From: Variovorax sp. OV329
Lineage (GTDB): Bacteria > Pseudomonadota > Gammaproteobacteria > Burkholderiales > Burkholderiaceae_C
Assembly: GCF_900114785.1 (NCBI RefSeq)
Contig: NZ_FOUG01000004.1
Coordinates: 310,001 to 374,000 of the forward strand
Length of the DNA stretch: 64,000 nucleotides
Direction of reading: 5' to 3'
Position numbers and translations under genes: made by a program. Under the pieces are notes generated by a model that ran no database searches, was not told where the DNA came from, and saw nothing but the letters and a program-made list of their open reading frames with translations. Positions 52,683 through 61,390 of the stretch are shown piece by piece (the first letter of the stretch is position 1; each line of letters opens with the position of its first letter).

Positions 52683-53903
52683 TTACGGATTGACCAGCAG
52701 GTCACCGGCTTTCGGCACATCGCTGATCTCGAGGATCAGAGCGTACGACACCTTTTCGAATGGGCGGAACACCATCAGCAAACCGATGCGCTCGTTCGGC
52801 AATTTCATCGTTTCCTTCGTCCCGTTGGTGCGGTCCGTGATGACTTCGCCGTTCTTCAGGATGGCCAGCACGTCGCCGCTGGCGATGCCGTCGCGCAGGC
52901 CTTTGTTGATGGACACCACCTGGTTCTGCGCGGCGAAGGTCACGGCATTGCCGTACACCGAGACGATGCGCCCGCCATCGACGGGGCCCGCCGGGGCGCG
53001 GGGCGCGTAGCTGGTGAGCTGGCGCGGCGGCTCGGGCAGCAGGCGGTCGCCGGCGCGGACTTCTTCCTTGGCGGCGATCAGGTCGATGGTGGCCGGCACC
53101 ACGTTGGTGACCATCTTGCCGTCCTGCATCTGCGTTTCGGCGCCTTGGCTGCGCTGCAGCTGGGCGCGGCCCAGGTACTGCGCCTCGTAGCCCAGGACCT
53201 CGCCGGTGCCCGGATCGACCAGCGGCGTGGCGTTGCGGAAGATGCGGAACTGCTTGATCGGGCCGGGCTGCTCGACCAGCTCCATGTCCCCATTGCCCAG
53301 GGCGTAGGCGCGGTCGCCGCGGGCCAGCAGGACGTGGTTGTCGTTGCCGGCCACGATGCGCGGCGCATTGGCCAGCGTGTTCTGGTCCACCACGATCGGC
53401 TCGCTCAGGAAGGGCTCGATCAGGCTGGGCTTGAGCGTGGGCAGGGCCATGCCGGCCAGCGACTCGTAACGGGTGCGGGGCGAGAGCTTGATGGTGCCGC
53501 CCGAGCCGCTGCCGGAACGGGTCGACAGGCGCGCGCGGCCGTCGGTCTTGTCCAGGAACAGCACCTGGCCCGGGTAGATCAGGTGCGGATTCTTGATGTC
53601 CGACATGTTCATGCCCCACAGCTCCGGCCAGCGCCAGGGGCTGCGCAGGTACATGCGCGAGATGGCCCACAGCGTGTCGCCGGGCTTGATGGTGTATTCG
53701 TCCGGGGCGCCGGGGACCAGCTCGCTCACCGGGATGCCGGCCTGCGCCGTCGCCTGGGCGGTGGCGCGTTGCTGGGGGGTGATCGGGTAGTTGCCCTGTG
53801 CATTCGCCAGCGACGCGCCGGTGCCAAGCACTGCGAGCGCTGCCAGGCTGGCCAGCAGGTTCGGGCGGAAGAGGCGGCGGTGGCCGGTCTGGAATGTCTT
53901 CAT
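52683..53903 (-). CDS. LysM-domain exported protein upstream of dprA
   Basis: 406 residues from the ATG at 53903. Signal peptide ending SLANAQG, then one LysM domain (~68-117: DEYTIKPGDTLWAISRMYL, NPHLIYPGQVLFL). The rest is a large uncharacterised region (~150-400) with a repeated beta-rich pattern (SVYGNAVTFAAQNQVVSINKG). It would sit in the periplasm bound to peptidoglycan. This gene is commonly found between def and dprA in this group. Start not certain: other in-frame ATGs lie 15-24 bases upstream. Confidence 0.87.
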   Translation of the reverse strand: MKTFQTGHRRLFRPNLLASLAALAVLGTGASLANAQGNYPITPQQRATAQATAQAGIPVSELVPGAPDEYTIKPGDTLWAISRMYLRSPWRWPELWGMNMSDIKNPHLIYPGQVLFLDKTDGRARLSTRSGSGSGGTIKLSPRTRYESLAGMALPTLKPSLIEPFLSEPIVVDQNTLANAPRIVAGNDNHVLLARGDRAYALGNGDMELVEQPGPIKQFRIFRNATPLVDPGTGEVLGYEAQYLGRAQLQRSQGAETQMQDGKMVTNVVPATIDLIAAKEEVRAGDRLLPEPPRQLTSYAPRAPAGPVDGGRIVSVYGNAVTFAAQNQVVSINKGLRDGIASGDVLAILKNGEVITDRTNGTKETMKLPNERIGLLMVFRPFEKVSYALILEISDVPKAGDLLVNP

Positions 53904-54065
53904 GTCTGGATGATGCATGCGCAGGGCAGAAGCGCCCATCGAACAAATCCTCACAATTTGCAACGAATTCTGCGCTGAAGCCCTTGAGGGGGCAACGTTT
54001 ATCCCCCCCCGGAAGCGCGTCAACCCCCGGAAGTGGCGAAAATAGCCACAACTGGCAGTTTTTCC

Positions 54066-54602
54066 ATGGCGAAACGAAACATTCTTAGTTACCCCGACCC
54101 GCGCTTGCACACGGTGGCCAAGCCCGTGCAGGCGGTCGACGATCGCATCAAGGCGCTCGTGGCCGACATGCTCGAAACCATGTACGACGCCAACGGCATC
54201 GGCCTGGCGGCCACGCAGATCGACGTGCACGAGCGCGTTGTCGTCATCGACGTCTCGGAAGAGCGCGACGCGCCCATGGTGCTGATCAACCCGGAGATCA
54301 CCTGGGCCAGCGCCGAGAAGGTGATCAACGAGGAGGGCTGCCTCTCGGTGCCCGGCATCTATGACGGTGTGGAGCGTTCCACGGCCGTGAAGGTGCAGGC
54401 GATGGACGCCGATGGCCAGTCGCGCACCATCGAGGCCGAGGGGCTGCTCGCCGTGTGCGTGCAGCACGAGTTGGACCACCTCATGGGCAAGGTGTTCGTG
54501 GAATACCTCTCGCCCCTCAAGCGCAACCGCATCAAGGGCAAGCTGCAGAAGCAGCAGCGCGAAGACCAGCGCGAGGCGCAGCAGCGCGCCCGCCGCGCCT
54601 GA
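54066..54602 (+). CDS. def: Peptide deformylase
   Basis: 178 residues. All three motifs are present: GIGLAATQ (~48), EGCLSVP (~93) and QHELDHLMG (~138), which hold the catalytic metal. It removes the formyl group from nascent proteins. It is divergent from the lysM-dprA-smg unit and starts the def-lipoprotein-fmt unit, consistent with the functional link to fmt. Confidence 0.97.
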   Translation: MAKRNILSYPDPRLHTVAKPVQAVDDRIKALVADMLETMYDANGIGLAATQIDVHERVVVIDVSEERDAPMVLINPEITWASAEKVINEEGCLSVPGIYDGVERSTAVKVQAMDADGQSRTIEAEGLLAVCVQHELDHLMGKVFVEYLSPLKRNRIKGKLQKQQREDQREAQQRARRA

Positions 54603-54610
54603 CAGCCATC

Positions 54611-55114
54611 ATGAACCGCCTGCCGCTTGCGTTTCGCCTGGCCATCGCCGCCTTGGTGGTGGCGCTGGCAGGCTGTGCGAGCGACCCGGTGAACCTGCAG
54701 CCGGGCATGGCCCGCACCGACGTGCTGCAGCGCGTGGGCGCACCCACCGCCACCTACCCGCTGGCGGGCGGCGGCGAGCGCCTGCAGTACTCGCGTGCGC
54801 CCATGGGCTTCGAGGTGACCAACGTGGACCTCGATGCCAGCGGCCGCGTGAGTTCCGTAGTCCAGGAAATGGACGAGCGATACTTCTCGCAAATCCAGGT
54901 CGACCAGTGGCGCGTCGAAGACGTGCTTCGAACCTACGGTCGGCCCTACGAAATCTCCCAAGTGAGTTCCTTCAACGGCAACGTCTGGTCCTGGCGCTAC
55001 CTGCAGGTCAACAACCCGCGCTTCCTCTACATCTACGTCGATCCGCAAGGGGTCGTGCGTCGCTACCACGTCGGTGACGACCTGCGCTACGACGAACGCC
55101 GGTTCCGCTGGTGA
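54611..55114 (+). CDS. SmpA/OmlA (BamE)-like outer membrane lipoprotein
   Basis: 167 residues. Lipoprotein signal with LAGC (Cys22). The SmpA/OmlA-like fold is suggested by [20 protein letters not shown] and a second half with [16 protein letters not shown] and [14 protein letters not shown], that is, two similar repeats. It may be a paralogue of BamE rather than BamE itself. It lies between def and fmt and overlaps the fmt start by 4 bases. Confidence 0.8.
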   Translation: MNRLPLAFRLAIAALVVALAGCASDPVNLQPGMARTDVLQRVGAPTATYPLAGGGERLQYSRAPMGFEVTNVDLDASGRVSSVVQEMDERYFSQIQVDQWRVEDVLRTYGRPYEISQVSSFNGNVWSWRYLQVNNPRFLYIYVDPQGVVRRYHVGDDLRYDERRFRW

Positions 55115-56070
55115 GAGTCGTCTTCGCAGGCACGCCGGAGTTCGCACGCACGGCGCTGGAAGCCATTGCCGCTGCAGGCGACGATTTCGAGGTCGTGCTG
55201 GTGCTCACCCAGCCCGACCGCCCTGCCGGCCGCGGCATGAAGCTGCAGGCCTCGCCGGTCAAGCAATGCGCCATGGCCCACGGCTGGCCCGTGGCCCAGC
55301 CGCGCAGCCTGCGGCTGGACGGCAAGTACCCCGATGACGCCGCCGCCGCTCGCGAGGCCCTGCTGGCGGCGCGCGCCGACGTGATGGTGGTGGCCGCCTA
55401 CGGCCTGATCCTGCCGCAGTGGGTGCTGGACACGCCGCGCCTGGGCTGCCTGAATATCCATGCCTCGCTGCTGCCACGCTGGCGCGGCGCCGCACCCATC
55501 CACCGCGCCATCGAGGCGGGAGACAGCGAGACGGGCGTGACCATCATGCAGATGGACGCCGGCCTGGACACCGGCGACATGCTGATCGAGGAGCGCCTGG
55601 CCATCGGCGAGGACAGCACCGCGCGCCTGCATGACCGCCTGGCCGAGATGGGCGGGCGGCTCATTGTCGATGCGCTGCGCCTGGCGCAGGCCGGTCGCTT
55701 GCAGCCGGTCAAGCAGCCCGCCGAGGGCATCACCTACGCCCACAAGATCGAGAAGCATGAGGCGAAGATCGACTGGTCGCAGCCGGCAGAGGTGCTGGCC
55801 CGGCGCATGCGCGCCTTCGATCCATTCCCAGGCGCCAGCAGCACGGTGGACGGAGAGGTCGTCAAAGTATGGGCGGCCCGTGCCGAGCCGGGCGAAGCGG
55901 CCGAAGCCCCTGGCACGGTGCTGGAGGCCTCGCCGCAAGGCATCGTGATCGCCACCGGCGCTGGCCGGCTGGTCGCCACCGAACTGCAGCGCCCCGGCGG
56001 CAAGCGCCTGCCGGCGGCCGACTTCCTGCGTGGCTTCGACCTGAAGGCCGGCCAGGTCTTCGACCGCTGA
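55111..56070 (+). CDS. fmt: Methionyl-tRNA formyltransferase
   Basis: 319 residues from a GTG start overlapping the previous stop. Formyltransferase N-domain with [26 protein letters not shown] and [18 protein letters not shown]-domain with [14 protein letters not shown]. It formylates initiator methionyl-tRNA, the step undone later by Def. Length and motifs are normal. Confidence 0.97.
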   Translation: MRVVFAGTPEFARTALEAIAAAGDDFEVVLVLTQPDRPAGRGMKLQASPVKQCAMAHGWPVAQPRSLRLDGKYPDDAAAAREALLAARADVMVVAAYGLILPQWVLDTPRLGCLNIHASLLPRWRGAAPIHRAIEAGDSETGVTIMQMDAGLDTGDMLIEERLAIGEDSTARLHDRLAEMGGRLIVDALRLAQAGRLQPVKQPAEGITYAHKIEKHEAKIDWSQPAEVLARRMRAFDPFPGASSTVDGEVVKVWAARAEPGEAAEAPGTVLEASPQGIVIATGAGRLVATELQRPGGKRLPAADFLRGFDLKAGQVFDR

Positions 56071-56079
56071 AGCCGGCGC

Positions 56080-56820
56080 ATGTTCTTTCTTCCCTCCATC
56101 CGGCGCGAGCCGACCTTCGGCAAGGGCCTGCGCGACATGGCGCCGGTGGCCCTTGGCATCGGCGCCTGGGGCCTGATGACCGGCGTGGCCATGGTCAAGT
56201 CGGGCATGAGCGTGATCGAGGCGGTGGCCATGACGCTGCTGGTCTATGCCGGCAGCTCGCAGCTGGCGGCCATTCCGCTGCTGGTGGCCGGCGCGCCCTT
56301 CTGGGTGGTGCTGGCCACGGGCTTCTGCGTGAACCTGCGCTTCGTGGTCTTCAGCCTGCACCTGCGGCCCTATCTCATGCACATGCCCAGGTGGCGCCGC
56401 ATGATGCACGGCTACCTCACGGCCGACATGAGCTACGCCATGTTCACCAGCCACTATCCCGAACCCGCCAGCACCGACGAGCAGCGCCGCGCGCAGGAGG
56501 CCTACCTCACCGGCGGCTACTGCGTCACTTGGTTCTCGTGGATGGCGATGAGCCTCATCGGCATCGCGCTGGGCAACCTCGTTCCGCAGAGCTGGGGCCT
56601 CGGCTTCGCGGGCGTCCTGAGCCTGGTGGGCATCCTTTGCTCGATGGCGACTTCGCGCCTGCGCGTGATGGCGGGCCTGATCGCCGGCGCCACGGCGGTG
56701 GCCGCCTATGCGCTGCCGCTCAAGCTCAACATCGTGGTGGCCATCGGCGCGGCGGTGCTGCTGTGCTTCTGGATCGAGAAGGGCTTCGTGCCGAACCCGG
56801 CGGCGGAGGACGACGTATGA
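56080..56820 (+). CDS. azlC: AzlC-family branched-chain amino acid exporter large subunit
   Basis: 246 residues with about seven helices. AzlC motif region GLMTGVAMVKSGMSVIEAVAM and the conserved LLVYAGSSQLAAIPLL and GFCVNLRFVVFSLHLRPYL. With AzlD it exports branched-chain amino acids or similar compounds. Its stop overlaps the second copy of the 22-codon cassette (ATGA) instead of azlD directly. Confidence 0.9.
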   Translation: MFFLPSIRREPTFGKGLRDMAPVALGIGAWGLMTGVAMVKSGMSVIEAVAMTLLVYAGSSQLAAIPLLVAGAPFWVVLATGFCVNLRFVVFSLHLRPYLMHMPRWRRMMHGYLTADMSYAMFTSHYPEPASTDEQRRAQEAYLTGGYCVTWFSWMAMSLIGIALGNLVPQSWGLGFAGVLSLVGILCSMATSRLRVMAGLIAGATAVAAYALPLKLNIVVAIGAAVLLCFWIEKGFVPNPAAEDDV

Positions 56821-56885
56821 GCCTGCGCTCGGCCGCTCCGCAGAAGGCTCGCACCGCAGGGCGAAGCGAGGAGGTCACGTCATGA
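56817..56885 (+). CDS. 22-aa intercistronic micro-ORF, cassette copy 2
   Basis: 22 codons plus stop between azlC and azlD. It starts within the azlC stop (ATGA) and ends within the azlD start (ATGA). It has its own GGAGG 7 bases before the ATG and carries AGGAGG 7 bases before the azlD ATG. The peptide fits MS-x8-ARTAxR, with the same 12-base core as copies 1 and 3. The same exact length and layout in an unrelated operon argue that the cassette is a unit. Confidence 0.6.
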   Translation: MSLRSAAPQKARTAGRSEEVTS

Positions 56886-57238
56886 CCGGTGCCAACACCG
56901 TGGCTGGCAGCACCGACTGGTGGACGCTGGGCGTGATCGTCGGCCTGGCCGGCATCACGGTGCTCACGCGCTGCTTCTTCTTCATCCTCGACCGGCCCTG
57001 GGGCCTGCCCGACTGGGCGCACCGCGCGCTGCACTACGCTCCGATCGCGGCGCTGGCGGCCGTGGTCATTCCCGAGATCGTGATGACCGGCGGCCACCTG
57101 GTGCCCAACCTGCACGACGCGCGCATCTACGCGGCAGTGGTCGGCGCCGCCTACTACTTCTGGCGGCGCGGGGTGTTGGGGACCATGCTGGTGGGCATGG
57201 CCGTGTACTTGCCGCTGCACCTGGGCCTGGCCTGGTAA
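56882..57238 (+). CDS. azlD: AzlD-family small transport subunit
   Basis: 118 residues with three to four helices (VIVGLAGITVLTRCFFFILD, LHYAPIAALAAVVIPEIV, GTMLVGMAVYLPLHLGLAW). The LTRCFFF and APIAALAAVVIPE patterns are typical of AzlD. It works with AzlC. Translation probably depends on the cassette that ends at its start codon. Confidence 0.88.
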   Translation: MTGANTVAGSTDWWTLGVIVGLAGITVLTRCFFFILDRPWGLPDWAHRALHYAPIAALAAVVIPEIVMTGGHLVPNLHDARIYAAVVGAAYYFWRRGVLGTMLVGMAVYLPLHLGLAW

Positions 57239-57241
57239 CTG

Positions 57242-57341
57242 ACGCCTCCCGGCTTTTCACTCCGCTTCGCTGCGTGTAGTTCGCCACCCCCCGTGGAGGG
57301 GGCCTCACCTGCGGCCCGGCCAAGCCGGTTCCGCGGTGTGG
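57242..57341 (-). repeat. Dispersed intergenic repeat, copy C (inverted)
   Basis: About 100 bases, the reverse complement of the A/B element with GCAGCGAAGCGGAGTGA and a CCCCC/GGGGG hairpin. It lies between the convergent azlD and Bug-receptor genes, starting 3 bases after azlD. A role as a bidirectional terminator is plausible. Confidence 0.8.
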
Positions 57342-57376
57342 GACTGGTCGAGCGCCCCAAAAAAGCGATGTACGGC

Positions 57377-58348
57377 TCAGTCCAGCTGCACGCCGGCGGT
57401 CTTGATGACCTTGCCCCAGCGATCGCTCTCGGCGCGAGAGAGCTTGTAGAAGTCCTGGGGCGTGCCGGGCAGCGCCTCGAAGCCGAACTCGGCGAAGAGC
57501 TTTGCCACCTTGGGCGCCTGCATCGCCTTCTTCAGCTCGCCGTTCAGGCTCGTCACCACTTCCGGGGGCATGCCGGCCGGGCCGATCAGGCCGTGGAAGG
57601 CGTAGGCGTTGACGTCCTGGTAGCCCAGCTCTACGAAGGTGGGCACTTCCGGCAGGGCGCTCGCGCGCTGCGGCAGCGCGATGGCCAGCACCCGCACCTT
57701 GCCCGACTTGATGATGGGCAGGCCCGAGGCCAGGTCCAGCATCATCGTCGGCACCTGACCGCCCATCACGTCCGTCATGGCCGGTGCTGCGCCCTTGTAG
57801 GGCACGTGCTGGATGCTGATGCCGGCCTTCTGCTTGAACAGCTCCATGGCCATGTGGTGCGGCGAGCCGTTGCCCGGCGAGGCATAGCTGACCTTGTCCG
57901 GGTGCGCCTTCACGTAGCTCACGAACTCCGCCACCGTCTTGGCCGGGAAGTCCGGATGCACCACCAGCGCCACCGGGAAGCGGCCGATGGTGCCGATGTA
58001 GGTGAAGTCGGTGGCCGGCTTGTAGGGCAGCTTGGCGAACATGTGCTCGTTGAAGAGCAGCGCCGCGTTCTCCGCCTGCATGATGGTGTAGCCATCGGGC
58101 TTGGCCTGCATCAGCACCGACACGCCGATGTTGGTGGAAGCGCCCGGCCGGTTGTCGATGACGATGGGCTGGCCCAGCGAAGGCGTCATCGCCTCGGCCA
58201 GCGAACGCGCCAGGTTGTCGGTGCCACCACCCGCGACGTAGGGCACGATCCAGCGCACGGGCTGACTGGGGTAGGCGCCCTGTGCGGATGCATGGGATGC
58301 GGCGGCCAGCGCCAAGCCGGCGGCCAGCAGCTTCAGGAATCGCTTCAT
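57377..58348 (-). CDS. Bug/TctC-family tripartite tricarboxylate transporter receptor
   Basis: 323 residues with a Sec signal ending SHASAQG. Bug motifs: YPSQPVRWIVPYVAGGGTDNLAR (shown in parts), QPIVIDNRPGASTNIG and HVPYKGAAPAMTDVMGG. These soluble receptors bind carboxylates in the periplasm. No TctA/TctB genes are here. It is probably the last gene of the minus-strand catabolic operon, though repeat copy D separates it from the MBL gene. Confidence 0.93.
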   Translation of the reverse strand: MKRFLKLLAAGLALAAASHASAQGAYPSQPVRWIVPYVAGGGTDNLARSLAEAMTPSLGQPIVIDNRPGASTNIGVSVLMQAKPDGYTIMQAENAALLFNEHMFAKLPYKPATDFTYIGTIGRFPVALVVHPDFPAKTVAEFVSYVKAHPDKVSYASPGNGSPHHMAMELFKQKAGISIQHVPYKGAAPAMTDVMGGQVPTMMLDLASGLPIIKSGKVRVLAIALPQRASALPEVPTFVELGYQDVNAYAFHGLIGPAGMPPEVVTSLNGELKKAMQAPKVAKLFAEFGFEALPGTPQDFYKLSRAESDRWGKVIKTAGVQLD

Positions 58349-58396
58349 TCGAGTGTCTCCAAGTGGTTTGAAATAAGAGGGAATGCAATGCGTGAA

Positions 58397-58486
58397 ACAC
58401 CGCGGAACCGGCTTTGCCGGGCCGCAGGTGTTGCCCCGGAAGGGGGGTGGCGAAGCGCACGAAGTGCGCGCAGCCTGGGGGAGGGC
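58397..58486 (+). repeat. Dispersed intergenic repeat, copy D (variant end)
   Basis: It shares the first half with copies A-C (CCGCGGAACCGGCTTTGCC), but the second half reads GGCGAAGCGCACGAAGTGC and CAGCCTGGGGG, a second subfamily. It lies between the Bug-receptor start and the MBL gene stop, ending right at that stop. Confidence 0.75.
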
Positions 58487-59446
58487 TCAGTTCTTCAGGA
58501 CCTGCCAGAGCTCGCGATCGCGCTCGGCGGTCCAGACGCGCGGATGCTCGATGCCGTTTAGCTCGTCGAAGGCCCGCGCCACGTCGAAGGGCAGCACATG
58601 CTGGAACACCGGCCACTGGCCGAAGCGCGGCGCCATCGCGGCCTCGGCGCGCTGGAAGCAGCCGCGCAGGCCTTCGCCGTCTGCCTTGGCCTCGCGCACG
58701 CTGGCCAGCAGCGTGGAGAGAAAGTCCTTCGTGAGCGCGATGGCCTCGGCGCAGGCCGGCTCGCCCAGCACCACCGCGCCGCGGCCGGGGACCAGCACGC
58801 GGGGCTTCAGCGCGGTCACCGCGTCCAGCGTGCCGGCCCAGTCCTGGATGTAGGCATCGCCCGCATAGACGCCGCAGCGGTTCTCCACCACGTCGCCCGA
58901 GAAGAGCACGCCGCAGTCGGGCAGCCAGGCCACCGTGTCGCCGCCCGAATGGCCGCGGCCCAGGCACTGCAGGCGCACTTCTCGCCCTCCCAGCCACAGG
59001 CTCATCTCTCGCTCGAAGGCGATGTGCGGAACGGTCAGGCCGGGCACCTCCTCCACGCCGGCGAACAGGCGCGGGAAGCGGCCCACTTCCGAATCGAAGT
59101 CCGCCTGTCCGCGCTCCTGCACCCAGTCGAAGGTGCCGCGGCTGGCGACGATGGTGGGCTTGTCCTCGAAGGCGCTGGCGCCCATCACCCGCACCGCGTG
59201 GTAGTGCGTGAGCACGATGGTGCGCACCGGCTTGCCGGTCACCGTGCGGATGTCGGCCAGGAAGTCGCGCGCCATGCGCGGCGTGGGGCGCGTGTCGATC
59301 AGAGCCACCTGGTCGTCGCCGACGATGAAGCCGCAGTTGGGATCGAAGTCGCTGATGTAGCCGTAGACGTTGGGCGCGAGTTCCTGCACGCGCGGCTTCT
59401 GCTCGCGGGTGTCGGAGGCCGAGGCGAAAGAGACCGTGGCGCTCAT
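58487..59446 (-). CDS. MBL-fold protein with altered metal motif
   Basis: 319 residues. The metallo-beta-lactamase fold is clear (YGYISDFDPNCGFIVGDDQVALIDTRPTP in parts, GRGHSGGDTVAWLPDCGVLFSGDVVENR in parts). The usual HxHxDH metal motif reads HYHAVR, so one Asp and one His ligand are missing. The later His and Asp are kept. It may bind one metal or act differently. The start codon overlaps the stop of cassette copy 3. It is in an operon with an FAD monooxygenase and a hydrolase. Confidence 0.85.
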   Translation of the reverse strand: MSATVSFASASDTREQKPRVQELAPNVYGYISDFDPNCGFIVGDDQVALIDTRPTPRMARDFLADIRTVTGKPVRTIVLTHYHAVRVMGASAFEDKPTIVASRGTFDWVQERGQADFDSEVGRFPRLFAGVEEVPGLTVPHIAFEREMSLWLGGREVRLQCLGRGHSGGDTVAWLPDCGVLFSGDVVENRCGVYAGDAYIQDWAGTLDAVTALKPRVLVPGRGAVVLGEPACAEAIALTKDFLSTLLASVREAKADGEGLRGCFQRAEAAMAPRFGQWPVFQHVLPFDVARAFDELNGIEHPRVWTAERDRELWQVLKN

Positions 59447-59511
59447 TGGAGTACCTTCGTGCTTCGCACTGCGGTGCGAGCTTGCTTGGGGCGGCCCGGC
59501 GCGGCGCTCAT
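59443..59511 (-). CDS. 22-aa intercistronic micro-ORF, cassette copy 3
   Basis: 22 codons plus stop between the DUF2783 and MBL genes. It starts in the upstream stop (ATGA) and ends in the downstream start (ATGA). Its own GGAGG lies 6 bases before the ATG; its end carries GAAGG 7 bases before the MBL start. The peptide fits MS-x8-ARTAxR with the same 12-base core. In this copy the core forms a perfect 6-bp stem with a CGCA loop (TCGCAC / GTGCGA). Confidence 0.6.
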   Translation of the reverse strand: MSAAPGRPKQARTAVRSTKVLQ

Positions 59512-59705
59512 GCCCGGCCTCCAGGCGCAGCGGCCGCTGCGGCGATGCAGTCCAGCAGCACGGCCTGGCTGCCGCACTGGTTGGCCAGCAGCAGCACCAG
59601 GCGTGCGTTGAGGTCGGCACTCTGCGAATCGTCCAGGCCTTCGTGGGCCTGCAGCCACGCGGCGTAGAAGCCGTCGGCGTCGGGGATGTGGGGCTGGGTA
59701 ATCAT
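59508..59705 (-). CDS. DUF2783-family small protein
   Basis: 65 residues: DADGFYAAWLQAHEGLDD, then ADLNARLVLLLANQCGS and an Ala-rich end. DUF2783 proteins are commonly found beside FAD monooxygenase genes and have no assigned function; a helper or subunit role is an inference. It starts 22 bases after the monooxygenase stop and overlaps cassette copy 3. Confidence 0.8.
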   Translation of the reverse strand: MITQPHIPDADGFYAAWLQAHEGLDDSQSADLNARLVLLLANQCGSQAVLLDCIAAAAAAPGGRA

Positions 59706-59727
59706 CTTTTGTTGGTGAGGGAAAGGT

Positions 59728-61371
59728 TCAGAGCAGCGGCATGGCCAAGCGCAGGTGCGATGCGATGACCGCGGCGTCGGGCGCATCCAGGCAGGCGGCG
59801 CGGTAGGCATCGGGACGCACCAGCACCAGGCTGCCGGCGGCCGGATCGCCCAGGTGGCGAGCCAGCGTCTCGCTGGGCTGCAGGGTAGGCAGGCCACCGT
59901 CGCCGCCGACGGCGACGAGGCGCAGCGGCAAGGCGGGTGGCAGTTCCACCGAAGCCTGCGTGCGCGTCGGCGAGAACCACAGGCCCAGCCAGTCGCTGCC
60001 GCCTTCGCCCAGCAGTTCCACCAGGCTGGTCGGCCGTCCGTCCTGCCAGGCCAGCGCCACGTTCTGCACCGTGCGCGCGCCCTCGGGCAGATGGGGCGCG
60101 GCGGGATAGTCGTTGGCCACCGACATGCGGCCGGTGTTCACCAGTGCACGAGCAAAGGGAAAGCGCGCCGCCAGTTCCACCACGGCCCGTCGCAAGGTGT
60201 GCTCGGCGTTGCTTCGCGGCGCGAGGAAGCGGGCCGAGCGGCTGGTCACGCGCAGGTTCTCGGCGGCGGCGGGGCGGCGCTCGGCGTGGTAGCTGTCCAG
60301 CAGCGAATCGCCGGCGCGGCCCTGGGTCACCAGTGCCAGCTTCCACGCCAGGTTGGCGGCGTCCTGGATGCCGGTGTTGCCGCCGCGTGCGCCGAAGGGG
60401 CTCACCACGTGCGCCGCGTCGCCGATGAAGAGGACGCGGCCGTGGCGGAACTCGTCCAGCAGGTGGTCGCGGTAGCCGTAGGGGCCGATCCACACGAACT
60501 CGAACTCGACGTCCGGCCCCAGCTGCTCGCGCAGCCGCGCCCCGGCCACCTCGGGGCGGCTGATGTGCTCGGCGTCGCAGTCCTCGGGCATCTGGTAGTC
60601 GATGCGCCACACGCCATCGGCCATCAGGTGCTGCCACACGCCGCGGCCCTCGTTGAAGGGCGCGTCCACCCAGGTCCAGCGCTCCACCGGCAAGGGCTTC
60701 TTGAAGCGCACGTCGCTGATGCACCAGCGGTCGGTGCTGCGCGAGGCCGGGGCCTCGATGCCCAGCTGCGTGCGGATGGGGCTGTTGGCGCCGGTGGCGT
60801 CCACCAGGTGGTCCGCCTCGATGGTGTAGCGGCCCGCGGGCGTTTCCACCTCGACGCGCACGCCGTCGGCCAGGGGCGTGACCTGCACGACCTTGTTCTT
60901 CCAGCGCAGGTCGGTGTGGGCCAGCGCGAGGATGCGGTCCACCAGGAACCACTCCACGTAGAACTGCTGCAGGTTGATGAAGGGCGGCTGCTTCGAGACC
61001 GAGTCGGTCTTCAGGTTGAAGCTGTAGACCTCGCGCTCGCCCGAGAAGGTGCGGCCGAAGGACCAGGTGATGCCCTTGTCCGCCACGCGCTCGTAGATGC
61101 CCAGGCGCGCGAAGATCTCCAGGCTCTTCTGCGCATAGCAGATGCCGCGCGAGGAGGCGCCGCGCACGCCCACGGTGTCGTCCTCGTCCAGCAGCACCGC
61201 GGCCACGCCGCGCGAGGCGAGGTCGCAGGCCAGCGTCAGGCCCGCGGGGCCGGCGCCGACGATGACGATCGGGTGGCGCAGCGTCCTGCCGGGCGCCTGA
61301 AGTTCCGGCGGGGGCACGAAGGGCCAGCGCGGCAGCTCGTAGGCTGGCGCGAAGGTGTAGGTTTCGCTCAT
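59728..61371 (-). CDS. FAD-dependent aromatic-type monooxygenase (MhpA-like)
   Basis: 547 residues. FAD_binding_3 fold: VIVGAGPAGLTLACDLASRG (~36), the DG motif HLVDATGANSPIR (~180), and the GD motif RVLFIGDAAHVVSPFGARGG (~310). The C-terminal thioredoxin-like part resembles that of MhpA and phenol hydroxylases. It would hydroxylate an aromatic or heteroaromatic ring using NAD(P)H and O2. The adjacent DUF2783, hydrolase and VOC genes indicate a ring-degradation route. The substrate is unknown. Confidence 0.88.
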   Translation of the reverse strand: MSETYTFAPAYELPRWPFVPPPELQAPGRTLRHPIVIVGAGPAGLTLACDLASRGVAAVLLDEDDTVGVRGASSRGICYAQKSLEIFARLGIYERVADKGITWSFGRTFSGEREVYSFNLKTDSVSKQPPFINLQQFYVEWFLVDRILALAHTDLRWKNKVVQVTPLADGVRVEVETPAGRYTIEADHLVDATGANSPIRTQLGIEAPASRSTDRWCISDVRFKKPLPVERWTWVDAPFNEGRGVWQHLMADGVWRIDYQMPEDCDAEHISRPEVAGARLREQLGPDVEFEFVWIGPYGYRDHLLDEFRHGRVLFIGDAAHVVSPFGARGGNTGIQDAANLAWKLALVTQGRAGDSLLDSYHAERRPAAAENLRVTSRSARFLAPRSNAEHTLRRAVVELAARFPFARALVNTGRMSVANDYPAAPHLPEGARTVQNVALAWQDGRPTSLVELLGEGGSDWLGLWFSPTRTQASVELPPALPLRLVAVGGDGGLPTLQPSETLARHLGDPAAGSLVLVRPDAYRAACLDAPDAAVIASHLRLAMPLL

Positions 61372-61390
61372 CGTTCTTGAAATATCTTGT

